Shown piece by piece: positions 1 through 9,530 of a stretch of 25,324 bases of DNA. The stretch is from assembly GCA_015680685.1 (NCBI GenBank), contig MNCI01021391.1, positions 386,461 to 411,784 of the forward strand, read 5' to 3'. Source of the DNA: Gnetum montanum (Eukaryota > Streptophyta > Gnetopsida > Gnetales > Gnetaceae). Made by a program: the position numbers and the translations under genes. Within the stretch, counting starts at the first letter, position 1. Every line of letters begins with the position of its first letter. Below the pieces are notes generated by a model. The model worked only from the letters and a program-made list of their open reading frames with translations, searched no databases and was not told where the DNA came from.

Positions 1-139
1 TGGCTTGGTAATTGAGTCAAATAATAATATGATGCAAAACATGAACTTTCCCTTGAGAGTCTTTAAATTCATCATTCCAAGCCAGTGACGCCAAACACTC
101 TGCAATGTTTAGGTTAAGTTGGAGATCCCAACAACAAAC

Positions 140-3100
140 ATGTTGCGTAGAAGTGCTGTATTATGGCATCTAGTTTTGTTTGCCATTTGCATGATGAATG
201 GCAGTTTTCACTCTGCAAAATTATTGCATGAACAAGACGTCGAAAGCTTTCTTATATTCAAGAAAATAGTGGAGTCTGATCCTAATGGAGCTTTGGTTAA
301 TTGGCATCCTAACTCCATACATTACTGCAACTGGAGTAATGTTGAATGCAATTCAGCTGGCAGAGTGGTGAAGCTTGATCTTTACAGCATGCAAATCCAA
401 GGTACAATATCTCTGTCCCTCGACAATTTATCTTATCTCACGTACCTGGATCTTTGCAATAATTCATTTCATGGTACAATTCCTCCCCAGCTGGGCACCT
501 TGAAAAACCTGCAAACTTTGTATCTATGCGAAAATAGGCTCCAGGGTACCATTCCTGACACATTTACAAACCTTACATAGCTGAAAATACTGTCCATTCC
601 TCACAACATTGGCCACATGTTCAGTCTTCAGATACTCGCCCTCCAGACAAACAATCTCTCTGGTTCAATTCCTTCTTCCATAGGAAACCTCTCTTCTCTG
701 GAACAGTTGTACATTTATCGGACACCCATAACTGGCACATTACCACAAGAAATCTGCAAGCTAAAGAATCCTATTTTTCTGTATGTTTTTAAAAATCCTC
801 AATTGGCTGGTGATATTCCTGAATCAGTTGGCAACATGTCTAGACTTAGCCATGTAAACATGCATCAAAATGCTTTTACAGGCTATGTTCCTTCTCAGCT
901 GGGCACACAGGAAAACCTATCTGTTCTCTACTTGTCGGGAAACAACTTGATAGGCAGCATTCCTCCATCTTTAGGGAACTGTAGCAATCTTCGTACACTT
1001 GTATTTGATAAAAATCAGCTGACAGGAGTCATTTCTCTGCAGTTTGGAAGGTTGTCGTTGATTGTTTTCAGGGTAATGTCCAATCGTCTTGTAAATGATG
1101 GCTCTCCCACAATTTCTATTTTATCTTCTTTTTCAAATTGCTCCACCTTAAATGTTCTGGATCTATCCTCCAACAAGCTAAAGGGATTGTTGCCAGAAGT
1201 GTTCCCATTCAACCTGTCGACACTACTTTTGAATGGGAACTTTATATCCGGTCCAATTCCTTGGAAGGCCTTGGGGAAATTGTAAAACCTGATAAATCTT
1301 GATTTGTCTAATAACAAGCTCATAGGTCATGTTTCTGGGTCGGTGGGAGAATTCAAGAAAATTCAAAGAATTGCTCTAGGTAATAACAAATTGCAAGGCA
1401 ACATACCCTCTGAAATTGGGAGGCTTGGCTCTACTCTGTGCAAGCTTTCAATACAAAATAACTTGTTGGGGAGAATTCCTGATGCAATTGGTAACCTGAC
1501 AAATCTAAGATGTTTAGTCTTGGATCATAATAACTTGTCAGGTTCGATCCCTCCCAGCTTAGGACAATGTTATAAATTAGAGCTGCTGGACCTTTCTTCA
1601 AATAAGTTCGATGGCTCCATCCCACCGGAAGTGGCAAATCTCTACAATATTCAAATCTACTTCAATTTGTCCCACAATTCCTTGCATGGAAAATTGCCAG
1701 CAGAAATTGGTAAGATGATTCACACTGAAGCCATAAATGTTTCAGCAAATAGAATCAGCGGCACCATTCCATCTGTTCTTGAAGGCTGCAACAACCTGCA
1801 ACAACTGGATTTATCATTTAATGAGTTTCAAGAATCAATTCCAAGGTCTCTGAGCAACCTGGAGAACCTCGTGTCCATGGACCTTTCCCACAACAATATT
1901 TCTGGTTCAATACCTTTTGACCTTGAGAAATTGCAGATGCTTCAGATCCTTAATCTTTCATTCAATGATCTAATTGGAGAAGTTCCAGAGGGAGCATCAT
2001 TTCGTCATTTTAACAAGCTATCATTTTTAGGAAATCCGAAGCTCTGTGGAGAATGGGTACAGCTACCTGCTTGCACATCCGTGGCAAACACTCACACTGA
2101 TTCCAAGGTAAAAATCATTGCTCTAGTTGCTGCCTGCGCTGGTGTTTTGGTAATTTGCCTTGTTTTCTATGTATCAATCTACTGCACAAGGAGTCTGAAG
2201 GATAGAGGGGATAGAGGTGTGTTAAATTGTGAATTTGACAACTGGAAGAAGAACTATGGAAATCGGTTCTCTTACAGAGACATCAGCGAAGCCACCGGAG
2301 GATTCAACATCAACAAGCTGCTGGGTTCCACAATCCTGGCCTCCGTATATAGGGGCACTCTCAGAGATGACACTGATGTGGCTATTAAGCTCCTTAACAA
2401 AATTAATCAAGAAGCCTTGAAAGGTTTTGTTTCAGAATGCAAGGCCTTGAGCATGGTGAAGCACAGAAATTTAGTAAAAATCATCGGTTTTTGTTGGGAA
2501 GGCGCACACAAAGCCCTGGTCATGCCACTGATGCCCAAAGGAAGTTTGGCACAAGCCCTGCAGAGAGAGAATGAATACCTGTCCTTCAGAGAGGTGGTGA
2601 ATATAGCCATGGATATTGCACATGGGCTAGAATACCTGCATCATTATAGCAGTATTCAAATCATCCACTGTGACATAAAACCCAGCAACATCTTGTTTGA
2701 TGAAGATATGGTTGCTCATGTTGCTGATTTCGGTATTGCAAAGTTCCTCTGCACTGATTCTGTATCTTCCTTATCTTCCAGTTTGTCTCTTGCAGGATCA
2801 ATTGGTTATATTCCTCCAGGTACCTACTTACATCCTGGTACTTTGGCTTTATTTGAATTTTCTGAAATCATCCTTTATTTGACACTGCCTAAACTTTACC
2901 CTTACAAGCCTCTATAATAGAGGTTTCTGTTATACATGATATTTATGGTTAGTCGTTACACATTCACTAATTTAGATTTTAAGAATTTTCTTAGGATTGG
3001 TTTTGACATGATAATGAATTTGCAGAGTATGGAGGAGGGGGAATGGTGTCGCCTAAGGGAGATGTATACAGCTATGGAGTAACCTTGTTAGAAATGGCAA

Positions 3101-3363
3101 TAGGTAAAAGCCCAACTGATGAAAATCCTAATGGGTTTTGCAATTTACACAGTTGGGTGCTGGATTCATTCCCTAATAAATTGGAACAAGTGTTGCACAA
3201 AAAGCTGCCATCGGAATGCATTGAGGATACTTTGCTGTGGAATTGCATTTCTGACTTTATAAAAATGGCACTATGCTGTACCAGTGAAAACCCTTACCAA
3301 AGACCAGACATGACCTTTGTTTCCCGTTTCTTGGAGGAACTTTCCAAGAGAATCAGTGTTTGA
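140..3363 (+). pseudogene. LRR receptor-like kinase, subfamily XII type, copy A (disrupted)
   Basis: Would encode a plasma-membrane LRR receptor kinase of about 1005 residues, normal for LRR-XII. Exon 1 is 140-2819 and exon 2 is 3026-3363, joined through a Glu codon in the PPEYG motif. Visible in order: hydrophobic signal peptide (residues 1-25), LRR N-terminal cap with a W..C.W..V.C pattern (about 31-70), many LxxLxLxxNxLxGxIP repeats (about 75-640), transmembrane helix (657-682), kinase domain. Kinase residues present: Lys750 in VAIK, HCD at 843-845 (Cys replaces the Arg of HRD, so non-RD), DFG at 863-865. The Gly-rich loop is weak (GSTILAS). Damage: in-frame TAG at 578-580, in-frame TAA at 1283-1285, and a 27-bp in-frame deletion near 598 relative to copy D. 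The frame is otherwise intact across all three segments. I chose ATG 140; the frame is open upstream to a TTG at 119 only. Non-RD LRR-XII kinases include FLS2, EFR and Xa21. Family call is firm; pseudogene status rests on the two stops. Confidence 0.9.
2820..3025 (+). other. Intron of LRR-RLK copy A
   Basis: A 206-bp phase-1 GT-AG intron. The donor is ccag|gtacct and the acceptor is tttgcag|agtatgg. Splicing joins GSIGYIPP to EYGGGG, restoring the APE-region motif of the kinase. An intron close to this place is characteristic of LRR-XII kinases (established knowledge). Because the donor, acceptor and both flanking frames are preserved, copy A probably decayed recently and arose by DNA duplication, not retroposition. 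Confidence 0.9.
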
Positions 3364-3410
3364 GTTTCATCTCCAAGAGAATCTTAAATAAGAAGCCACT
3401 ATCATGCACC

Positions 3411-3416
3411 AATAAA
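3411..3416 (+). promoter_or_regulatory. Possible poly(A) signal of copy A
   Basis: AATAAA lies 48 bases after the TGA stop at 3361-3363. It is the closest canonical near-upstream element. No transcript evidence is available. Confidence 0.4.
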
Positions 3417-3427
3417 GTCCCTCACCT

Positions 3428-3489
3428 AACACCACTCAGCGCCTACGGTGTCTTCTTCAACACCACTCAGTGCCTACGTTGTCTTCTTC
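3428..3489 (+). repeat. 31-bp tandem duplication in the copy A 3' region
   Basis: Two adjacent 31-bp units (3428-3458 and 3459-3489) start with AACACCACTCAG and differ at two bases. They lie just past the stop and the possible poly(A) signal. Confidence 0.85.
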
Positions 3490-3532
3490 TTGAAGAGTCA
3501 ACATCTAAGTTTCACTCCACCATTCAAAGTAT

Positions 3533-3617
3533 ATTATCCTCCAGGGGTTATGCATAAGTTTCCAGCGTGCATATTGATTAAGTTTGTGGGGTGTATTATC
3601 CTCCAAGGCTTATCCAT
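3533..3617 (+). repeat. Spaced direct repeat, 24 bp, 61-bp period
   Basis: TATTATCCTCCA begins near-identical 24-bp units at 3533-3556 and 3594-3617. I see no gene in this stretch. Confidence 0.7.
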
Positions 3618-4791
3618 ATTTTTGATGCGTGTGCTTATGTCTGTATTATGCATTATACCGTCTGGGCGTTCTTCACGTTTTGATATTATACTTATTAGTA
3701 AACAAATTTTGTTAACTTTTGTTGCTTTTTTCAAGTTTCCGCTTGAGAATAGAATTAAACTTAAGAATTAACCATGAATGCTAAAGATACGTTAAGGAAT
3801 TGCACCTTCCAAGCTTTTTAATTACCGTTGGCAGTTTCGTACCTGTTTCACGGGGGGAAGTCGTGGCATATTGACAACTAAAATTTTTCCCCTTTAAATT
3901 TAAGGATGATAACCTTAAATTTAAGAGTCCGAGTACCTTATTAGTATTTGTAAGACGTTACTAGATGCTCTTTTGGATCTAAATCTTTGATTATGTTTAT
4001 GATTAAGACAAACAACCAATATAATATTTAGTTGGAACAGAGTTAATAATTTAAGTATTTTAAGAATAACTTAGATGTACAACATTTTTTTTCATGGTAG
4101 GGTAAGTATTAGAAGAGTACTTTATATTAAATAAAATACAAAACAAACTTTTTCATTGGGTAAATAAAATAAGTACTATAATTTTTCTATGTGTGGCATG
4201 TTTGTGTTGGCCCTAATTTTCTAAAGTGGTGGTTTATGAATCTTAGCCAACTTTTATTAATAAACCTTTATGAATATGGGCAATTTCCAAACAAGTTAAA
4301 ATCTCCTATTCTAAAGTTTATTTTGTTTATATTAATAGGTATAGAAGATAGATGACTATATATACCCTAGGACATATAGCCAACATGAAACATTCATAAA
4401 ACTTAAAACCAACTTTATAAAGTAGTGTTACCCCAATAATTTAGGGTGTTTGAAATTTAAGGAATTGATTATAAATTAAAGGAGTTGAAATTGAACCAAC
4501 ATTAAGATTAAGTAATACAAAATGTTAGGTGTTTAATATTAATTCATGGTTTATTGTTTATTAGAATCCACCAAATAGATTAAACACAAAGAATGTGTAA
4601 GAACGTTAATTTTACCAAAGCTCTATGGATCACTTAAAAATTTTCAGGCCTTCTAGATATGCTTTAATGCTAATCAAACTTAAAATAAAAATACCTTTAA
4701 GAAAAATATTTCAATTAAAAAAGTGAACATCATATTAATAATTAGTCAAGTGTTTCCTTAGCCATAAAAGTCATGGCATTTGATGAGAGCA
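3618..4791. other. AT-rich spacer with one perfect 12-bp inverted repeat
   Basis: I see no credible coding region here. The one structured element is a perfect inverted repeat with arms 3894-3905 (ttaaatttaagg) and 3913-3924, separated by a 7-nt loop. It may be a small hairpin or a transposon footprint; nothing else supports either reading. Confidence 0.5.
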
Positions 4792-4944
4792 GTTACTCTA
4801 GTAGTTATTCTAATTATTAGAGTGGTTACTCTAGCGGTTTCTTTAGTAGTTATTCTAATTATTAAAGTGGTTACTCTAGTGGTTTCTTTAGCAATTATGC
4901 TAATTATTAGAGTGGTTGCTCTCATTATTAGAGTAGTTGCTCCC
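4792..4944 (+). repeat. Tandem repeats in U3 of LTR 1
   Basis: Units beginning GTTACTCTAG or GTTGCTCT start at 4792, 4825, 4870, 4915 and 4936, with lengths 33, 45, 45 and 21 bp. All are multiples of three, which is why spurious open frames appear on both strands. They sit just upstream of the TATA box, where LTR enhancers usually lie. LTR 3 lacks this array, so it is specific to this subfamily. Confidence 0.85.
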
Positions 4945-5714
4945 AAGCCTATAAATACAATGCCCACGTGCACAATTGGGAGAAAAAGTCTTATAGCAGT
5001 CAAGTAGCAAAACTCTTGTAATCTGTTTTAAGGTTAGAATATTTTCCAAGTGCCCGCAGTAGGATGTTAAGTGTCGACAGATCTTTATTCGAGCATTGTG
5101 TACCTGAGCACACCTTGTGTATAGCAATAAAGATGAGCTCTTTGATTCATCCTTATAGCACTTGAGATTTGTTTTCTTACACATTTCTTTTATTTTATTT
5201 TCTTATACATTTATTTTATTTTATGCACTTTATATTTTTGTTATTAGCATAGTAATTCATTTTGATCAATTAAGAAAATCGTTAAATTACACTCAGTACG
5301 ATCACTTTGAACATGTGTGCAATGCTTGGTAACCTAGTAACGATTAGCGTTTGGTAATCCTAGTAGCGTTGCACTGGTTCAGGATGTGTACGACAAGTGA
5401 AAATGGATACTGGTGTTAGGATTAGTTAAAGCCTAGTTAATCAGTAGTTAAGTTAAATTAGTCACTTAGTTATCTCTCTCTCCTCCCTTACTAGCAACAG
5501 GACATAAAAACATAAAAGCTATAAAAATCATATGCCTCAAGCTTACTTAACCATACAATTGTGAGATACCAGTAAGCTTGAGAAGACAATGATCAACCAA
5601 CCCGTCCTTGCTCCAAAAAGGCGCATAGGCACTTAGTCCTTGGAATTCGATCGGATCGTGTGTGAAATGCTCGTATTCGTATGGTTGAGCATAGGGGTAC
5701 CTCGCCACTCATCA
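4792..5714 (+). mobile_element. LTR 1 of a Ty3-type retrotransposon family
   Basis: Recognised because the same sequence occurs three times in the window (here, 5839-about 6600 on the minus strand, and about 16636-17485). Visible parts: a repetitive U3, a TATA box (TATAAATA, 4950-4957), an AATAAA signal (5126-5131), and a conserved 3' end CGCCACTCATCA closing with CA at 5714. A primer-binding-site-like sequence follows at once, so this looks like a 5' LTR. The true 5' end (TG) could not be fixed; 4792 is where the U3 repeats begin. A strong hairpin occurs in U5 (arms 5536-5547 and 5571-5582). No gag or pol follows: only about 120 bp separate it from an inverted LTR. Confidence 0.8.
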
Positions 5715-5715
5715 T

Positions 5716-5733
5716 TGGCACCATTGCTAAGGA
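5716..5733 (+). promoter_or_regulatory. Primer binding site, tRNA-Asp-like, decayed
   Basis: TGGCACCATTGCTAAGGA starts one base after the LTR end. The plant tRNA-Asp-type primer site (TGGCGCCGTTGCCGGGGA, common in Athila/Tat-like Ty3 elements, from general knowledge) differs at five positions, all G-to-A or C-to-T. This supports a Ty3-type 5' LTR and methylation-driven decay. The assignment is by eye. Confidence 0.6.
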
Positions 5734-5838
5734 CTTAGTTGTTTGTGTGCTAACTAGAACATAGGAAATCATTCACATCATTGGAACGAACCCTTAGGGT
5801 TAGTTGAGAAAATAATAAACAAGAATACATTGCACACT

Positions 5839-6600
5839 TGATGAGTGGCGAGGTACCCCTACACTCAACCATACGAATACGAGCGTTACATGCACGATCC
5901 GGTTGAATTTCGCAGACTAAGTGCCTACATGCCTTATAGAACACTTAAGATTAATCATTCGTTGTCTTCCCAGACTTACTTGTATTTGTCACGGTTGTAT
6001 GGTTAAGTAAGTCTGAGGTATGTGATTTTTATATCTTTTCTGTTTTATTGCCTATGCTAATGAGGTAAAGGGTGAAGAGACTAATTAACTAAATTTAACT
6101 AACTAACTAAGCCTTAATTAACCTAGCATCATCATCCGTTCCCACTTGCCATTCATACCCTGAACCAATGCAACCTTTTGGGATTACCAAACGCTAGTCA
6201 TTACTGGGATTACCAAGCAAAATGCACATGCTTGAAGGGGTCGTATTAAGTGCACTTAACTATAGGAGAAGGGTTGAGAAAGATTTAATTAACTAATAAA
6301 GCATTGAAACGATAAATGATAAATAACAATAATTAAAGTCCTAATTAGCTTAGTCCATGCACTGCAAGGTTTATCCAAAAGTTTGTCTTTATTTCTGTAC
6401 ACAAACTTGTGTTCAGGTACAATAGTTGCTCAAATAAAGATCCGTTCACTTTCGAGCTCCTACTGCAAGCACATTGAAATTATTTTATCTCTGGAGAGGC
6501 AAAATTGCCAATGTTTCACTAAAGTCTAGATCTAGATGGAGAAACAAGGAAGAGTTGCCTCTTATTCATACACTTGGTAGTGCACCGTTAGTTCCATTCA
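5839..6600 (-). mobile_element. LTR 2, inverted copy of the same family
   Basis: The reverse complement of LTR 1: the LTR 3' end TGATGAGTGGCG begins at 5839, the AATAAA signal is at 6388-6393 on the minus strand, and a TATA-like TATGAATA is at 6563-6570. No primer site follows its 3' end (AGTGTGCAATG), so it is a solo or 3' LTR. Together with LTR 1 it forms a large imperfect palindrome around a 124-bp centre. Its U5 hairpin (5969-5981 with 6005-6017) differs from LTR 1 on both arms but stays paired. Confidence 0.75.
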
Positions 6601-6773
6601 GTCAAGAATCCCATACCTTCCCAATATTTTGTAAGAAACTCAAGGATGAGTTTTTATTCAGTCATGGGGGTATGATGGGATGCGATATCGCATGTGCCGC
6701 GATATCACGTCAGCCACGATATCACATCCCCTGTGATATCACGTACGTGATATCGCAGAGGGTTACGCAATAT
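6597..6773 (+). mobile_element. 5' (U3) fragment of the same LTR family, plus strand
   Basis: About 85 bp (CCCATACCTTCCCAATATTTTG through GTCATGGGGGTATGATG) match the U3 start of LTR 3 near 16650-16720, on the plus strand, although the adjacent LTR 2 is on the minus strand. The fragment then runs into a GATATC-rich array and stops where RLK fragment B begins. It suggests nested or rearranged insertions. Confidence 0.6.
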
Positions 6774-6774
6774 C
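6684..6774. repeat. Phased GATATC palindrome array
   Basis: GATATC occurs at 6684, 6701, 6718, 6735 and 6749, with a degenerate AATATC at 6769. The first four are exactly 17 bp apart, and each sits in a YGATATCRC context. The corresponding place in LTR 3 has only one related site (GCAATATCAC near 16730), so the array is an expansion of a single palindromic element in U3. Confidence 0.85.
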
Positions 6775-7635
6775 CTCCTTTTGGAACTTGCACATCTAGA
6801 TCATTGAACGAAAGATTGAGACTTTGAAGCATTTACAGTTTCTCAAGTTCAAAGGGTATGGGACTAGAAATATTGTTGTGGGAAAGGTCCATGGACACTA
6901 GTTATCCTAGCTGGCTCAGAGACCCTGGAATGGATCCTTGAAACTCATTAAAAGAGAAATTCAGATATTGCAGGTTTTTGCAACCTTCAAGACAAGCCGA
7001 AACTGTGCCGTTGATTCTTTGCTAAAACATCTATTGCTAGCGCATGAATCATGTGACCAATTTCTGTTGGCAATCTCCCATGCAAAGAGTTGCATGACAA
7101 ATTACAGTAGAATTGAATGTTGTATAGATTTGCCACCTCCGATGGGATGGAGCCTTAAAACTTATTTGAAGAAAGGTCAGGAAGCTTTAATATGTAACAT
7201 TCTTCTAGGTTGGAAAGAATGGTACCTAACAAATTATTATGATCCAAGACTAAACATCTTAGATTTTTCAGGTTACCATTTCCATAATTCTGCCTAACAA
7301 GTAGTTATTGGGTATTGAAAGCTCAGATAGAGCAGAGCTAAGCCACCCAATTTCAGCTGGTATTCTGCCTTCCAACTATTTGTTTCCTAAAGAATTTTTT
7401 TGAATTTTCTTGAATTCTACCACCAATCCAAAAATCCCTGCTATGAACTTTTTCTAGAAAAATCAAGTTCTATTAAGTTTTCCAGCCTTGATAAGGCATC
7501 CCAAGGAATTGACCCATAAATATGATTCCCATTCAACGTTAGTGAAGTCAAGTTTCATGGGAACACTCTGGGTAATATTCCAATAAGCTTGTTGAAGGAT
7601 AAATATACAGACACTAAATGAGCTTGTACAAGAGT
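6774..7635 (-). pseudogene. LRR receptor-like kinase relic, copy B (LRR region only)
   Basis: Read on the minus strand, this matches copy A from about 1150 to 1990, the later LRRs. Preserved stretches include the equivalents of TCCATGGACCTTTCCCACAA and ATGTTTAGTCTTGGATCATA. It has several in-frame stops (for example CTG-TAA-ATG where copy A has TTG-CAG-ATG), indels near the SIQNNLLGRIP segment, and no kinase, transmembrane or N-terminal parts. It is more diverged from A than D is. Its 3' end is cut at the LTR-derived GATATC array. The plus-strand open frame at 6938-7297 is only its antisense shadow. Confidence 0.85.
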
Positions 7636-7639
7636 AATC

Positions 7640-8599
7640 TTTAGTAATTCATAAATTCTTAAATTCAACATCTATTAATTTAAGAAACTAAGCATACTCT
7701 AAATAACAAGTTTGGCTTTCTAACATTGAATGAACTTACAAGTTGAATTGCAAGTTGTATGCATGACTAATAATTGAATTGGTGATATCATAATTAGAGT
7801 TATTTTAATAACTAAAGGTAATTGGAAAACAAGGATCCTTTGATAAGATGATTGCATTTTGCTTATCACTTACTCTTATCTAGAGTCATTAACTAATTAT
7901 TATAGCCAAACTGCTTATTTGAGAAACACAAATAGGATTCCATCACTAAGAATTCAAATAGGCATATAGCTTAAAATTCCTTATCAAGAGTGAATATACT
8001 AACTATGCAATATAAATAGCATTGAGGATGAAAACCACATGTTTTTTTTTAAACAATGTTCTGTAATGTAAGCATATTATATATAATTAGGGTATTACAA
8101 CAATACTCATAGCACTTACATTTCTACTATCTAGTAGATCCAAAGGGTTTATAAATGTAATAAAATTTCAGTTTTTAATTTTCTAGTCTTCATATAGACA
8201 TATTGGTAATATGTTGAAGTGTTGCATCCAAACAACTTTAACAAAGTTCAAATTAGGAATTGTTTTTCTAATGTTGATTTATAGTTATTTAGCTTGTATG
8301 ATTAATTTGTGTCCTAATCACTATACTACACCCCTAAGCCAAGATAAATGCATATTGTAATAGTGAACATTATGAAAAAAAGAATTAAGCAAACTATAAA
8401 AATAACTTAACCAAGTTTCATATTTATCTCTGATGTGGAATCCCTTGCTAAGGTATCCTCCAAAAACAACTCCCAATATTAGCACTCAAATGTTGTGGAA
8501 AGTGGATAAGGGCTTCCACATTAGGGATAGATATAGATAAAGAGGAAAATCCAATGATAAACATGTTAGATGGTAAAATAAGGAAAATCAACATTTCCT
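7640..8599. other. AT-rich spacer, nothing recognised
   Basis: No coding frame, RNA gene or clear repeat that I can support. It lies between RLK relic B and the LINE relic. Confidence 0.5.
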
Positions 8600-9030
8600 A
8601 CCTCTAAAAAACAAGATGAAGAAAGGAAAAGGTTGAGATTTCGACAAAGGCTACAAACTTTTCTACCTAGAAAAAGAAAATCAATGCAAGGAAGTGGCAT
8701 CATCTTTGATCAATTTGTTAAAGATAAGATGGTACAAGTATACCACCATAGCGATAGTATTATGGATATAAAAATTATATTTGGCAATAAGATCATCAAC
8801 ATTATCAATGTAAATGCTCCAAAAATTGACCTAACAAATTCGATCAAGCAAAGTTTTTGAGATTCAATGGATTTTGTGATTTAAGGAAATTTCAAACAAA
8901 AAAGCATATTTATTGGGAGGGATTTAATGGTTATGTTGGATCTATGAAGATTATATATGATAAGATTCACGTAGGACATGAACTTGGAAAGTGAGATGAG
9001 ATGGAATATTTGCTACTACAAGTTGTAAGT
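8600..9030 (+). pseudogene. LINE endonuclease domain relic
   Basis: The frame at 8633-8860 contains GSGIIFDQF, then SDSIMDIKIIFGNKIINIIN and VNAPKID, the order seen in the endonuclease (EEP) domain of plant L1-type LINEs (GSGG.GF..D...V..VSDRI...+L..G...NI...YAPQ). After a TGA where the family has Trp, a second frame gives FNGYVGS...YDKIHVGHELGK, matching the DLNGHVG...YE.VHGG.GYG block. Stops and a frame change show it is dead. Identification is by motif memory; no downstream reverse transcriptase is adjacent. Confidence 0.7.
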
Positions 9031-9142
9031 GCCTACAACTTTGGCTATTGAAATGGTGGTATCTTGAATGTTCTAAATTTTCTACATGTACTTGCACCTT
9101 GAATCAATGTATACAATGCATGGAACTCATTTATTTTAACTA

Positions 9143-9530
9143 CTCTATGTTAATTTTCAAGGAAAGATCTTTGATGTCCAATTTCATATCTATTATACTC
9201 AACTAGGCTCTTCCCATAATAATTGAAAATTCTTCCCTGTTACCTCCTATGTGAATCACCAAGGAATCTGTACGATAAGACCACCCACTTATAGTGAACA
9301 CAACATCATCAACCTATCTTAGTGGTATAATAACAACCTTATCTATAATCACTAACTTGATATTGCTCTTCGTCGGTGTGGGTAGGTCATAGGCTTTGTA
9401 CATTTCCTATAAAATGATGTTTAACGTTGAACCTAAGTTTAGTAGAGCTTTGCATAGTGGATTTCCTGCTAAGATTGGTTATCTTTTATAGAAGAATGTC
9501 AACTTTGATTTGGACTCTACATGAGTAAGG
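9143..9530 (-). pseudogene. Ty3-type retroelement protease relic
   Basis: The minus strand reads PILAGNPLCKALLNLGSTLN, then PTPTKSNIKLVIIDK, IPLR, VDDVVFTISGWSYRTDSLVI and FSIIMGRA*LSIIDMKLDI. This is the order of plant Ty3/gypsy retropepsins: ALLDLGAS.N, an L.LAD..V..P.G..EDV.V.V segment with F/Y..DF.V, then ILGRP.L.TA.A.ID. The catalytic Asp is Asn here (NLGS for DLGS), and at least three in-frame stops are present. Its relation to the LTRs at 4792-6773 is unknown. Confidence 0.65.

Noticed and set aside
119-142. TTG at 119 as the start of RLK copy A (and the equivalent at 24225)
   Set aside because: Plant nuclear genes use ATG. The ATG at 140 (24246 in D) begins the signal peptide and is shared by copies A, C and D.
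578-580. Stop-codon reassignment or programmed readthrough in copy A
   Set aside because: Copy D has CAG here and has its own different stop. Ordinary pseudogene decay explains both.
1015-1323. 102-codon minus-strand frame inside RLK copy A
   Set aside because: A reverse-strand shadow of LRR coding sequence with no domain of its own.
4758-5007. Open frames on both strands with VTLI-like repeats
   Set aside because: A by-product of U3 tandem units whose lengths are multiples of three. No protein features; the region is an LTR promoter.
6938-7297. 119-codon plus-strand frame
   Set aside because: Antisense shadow of RLK relic B, whose LRR coding sense is on the minus strand.
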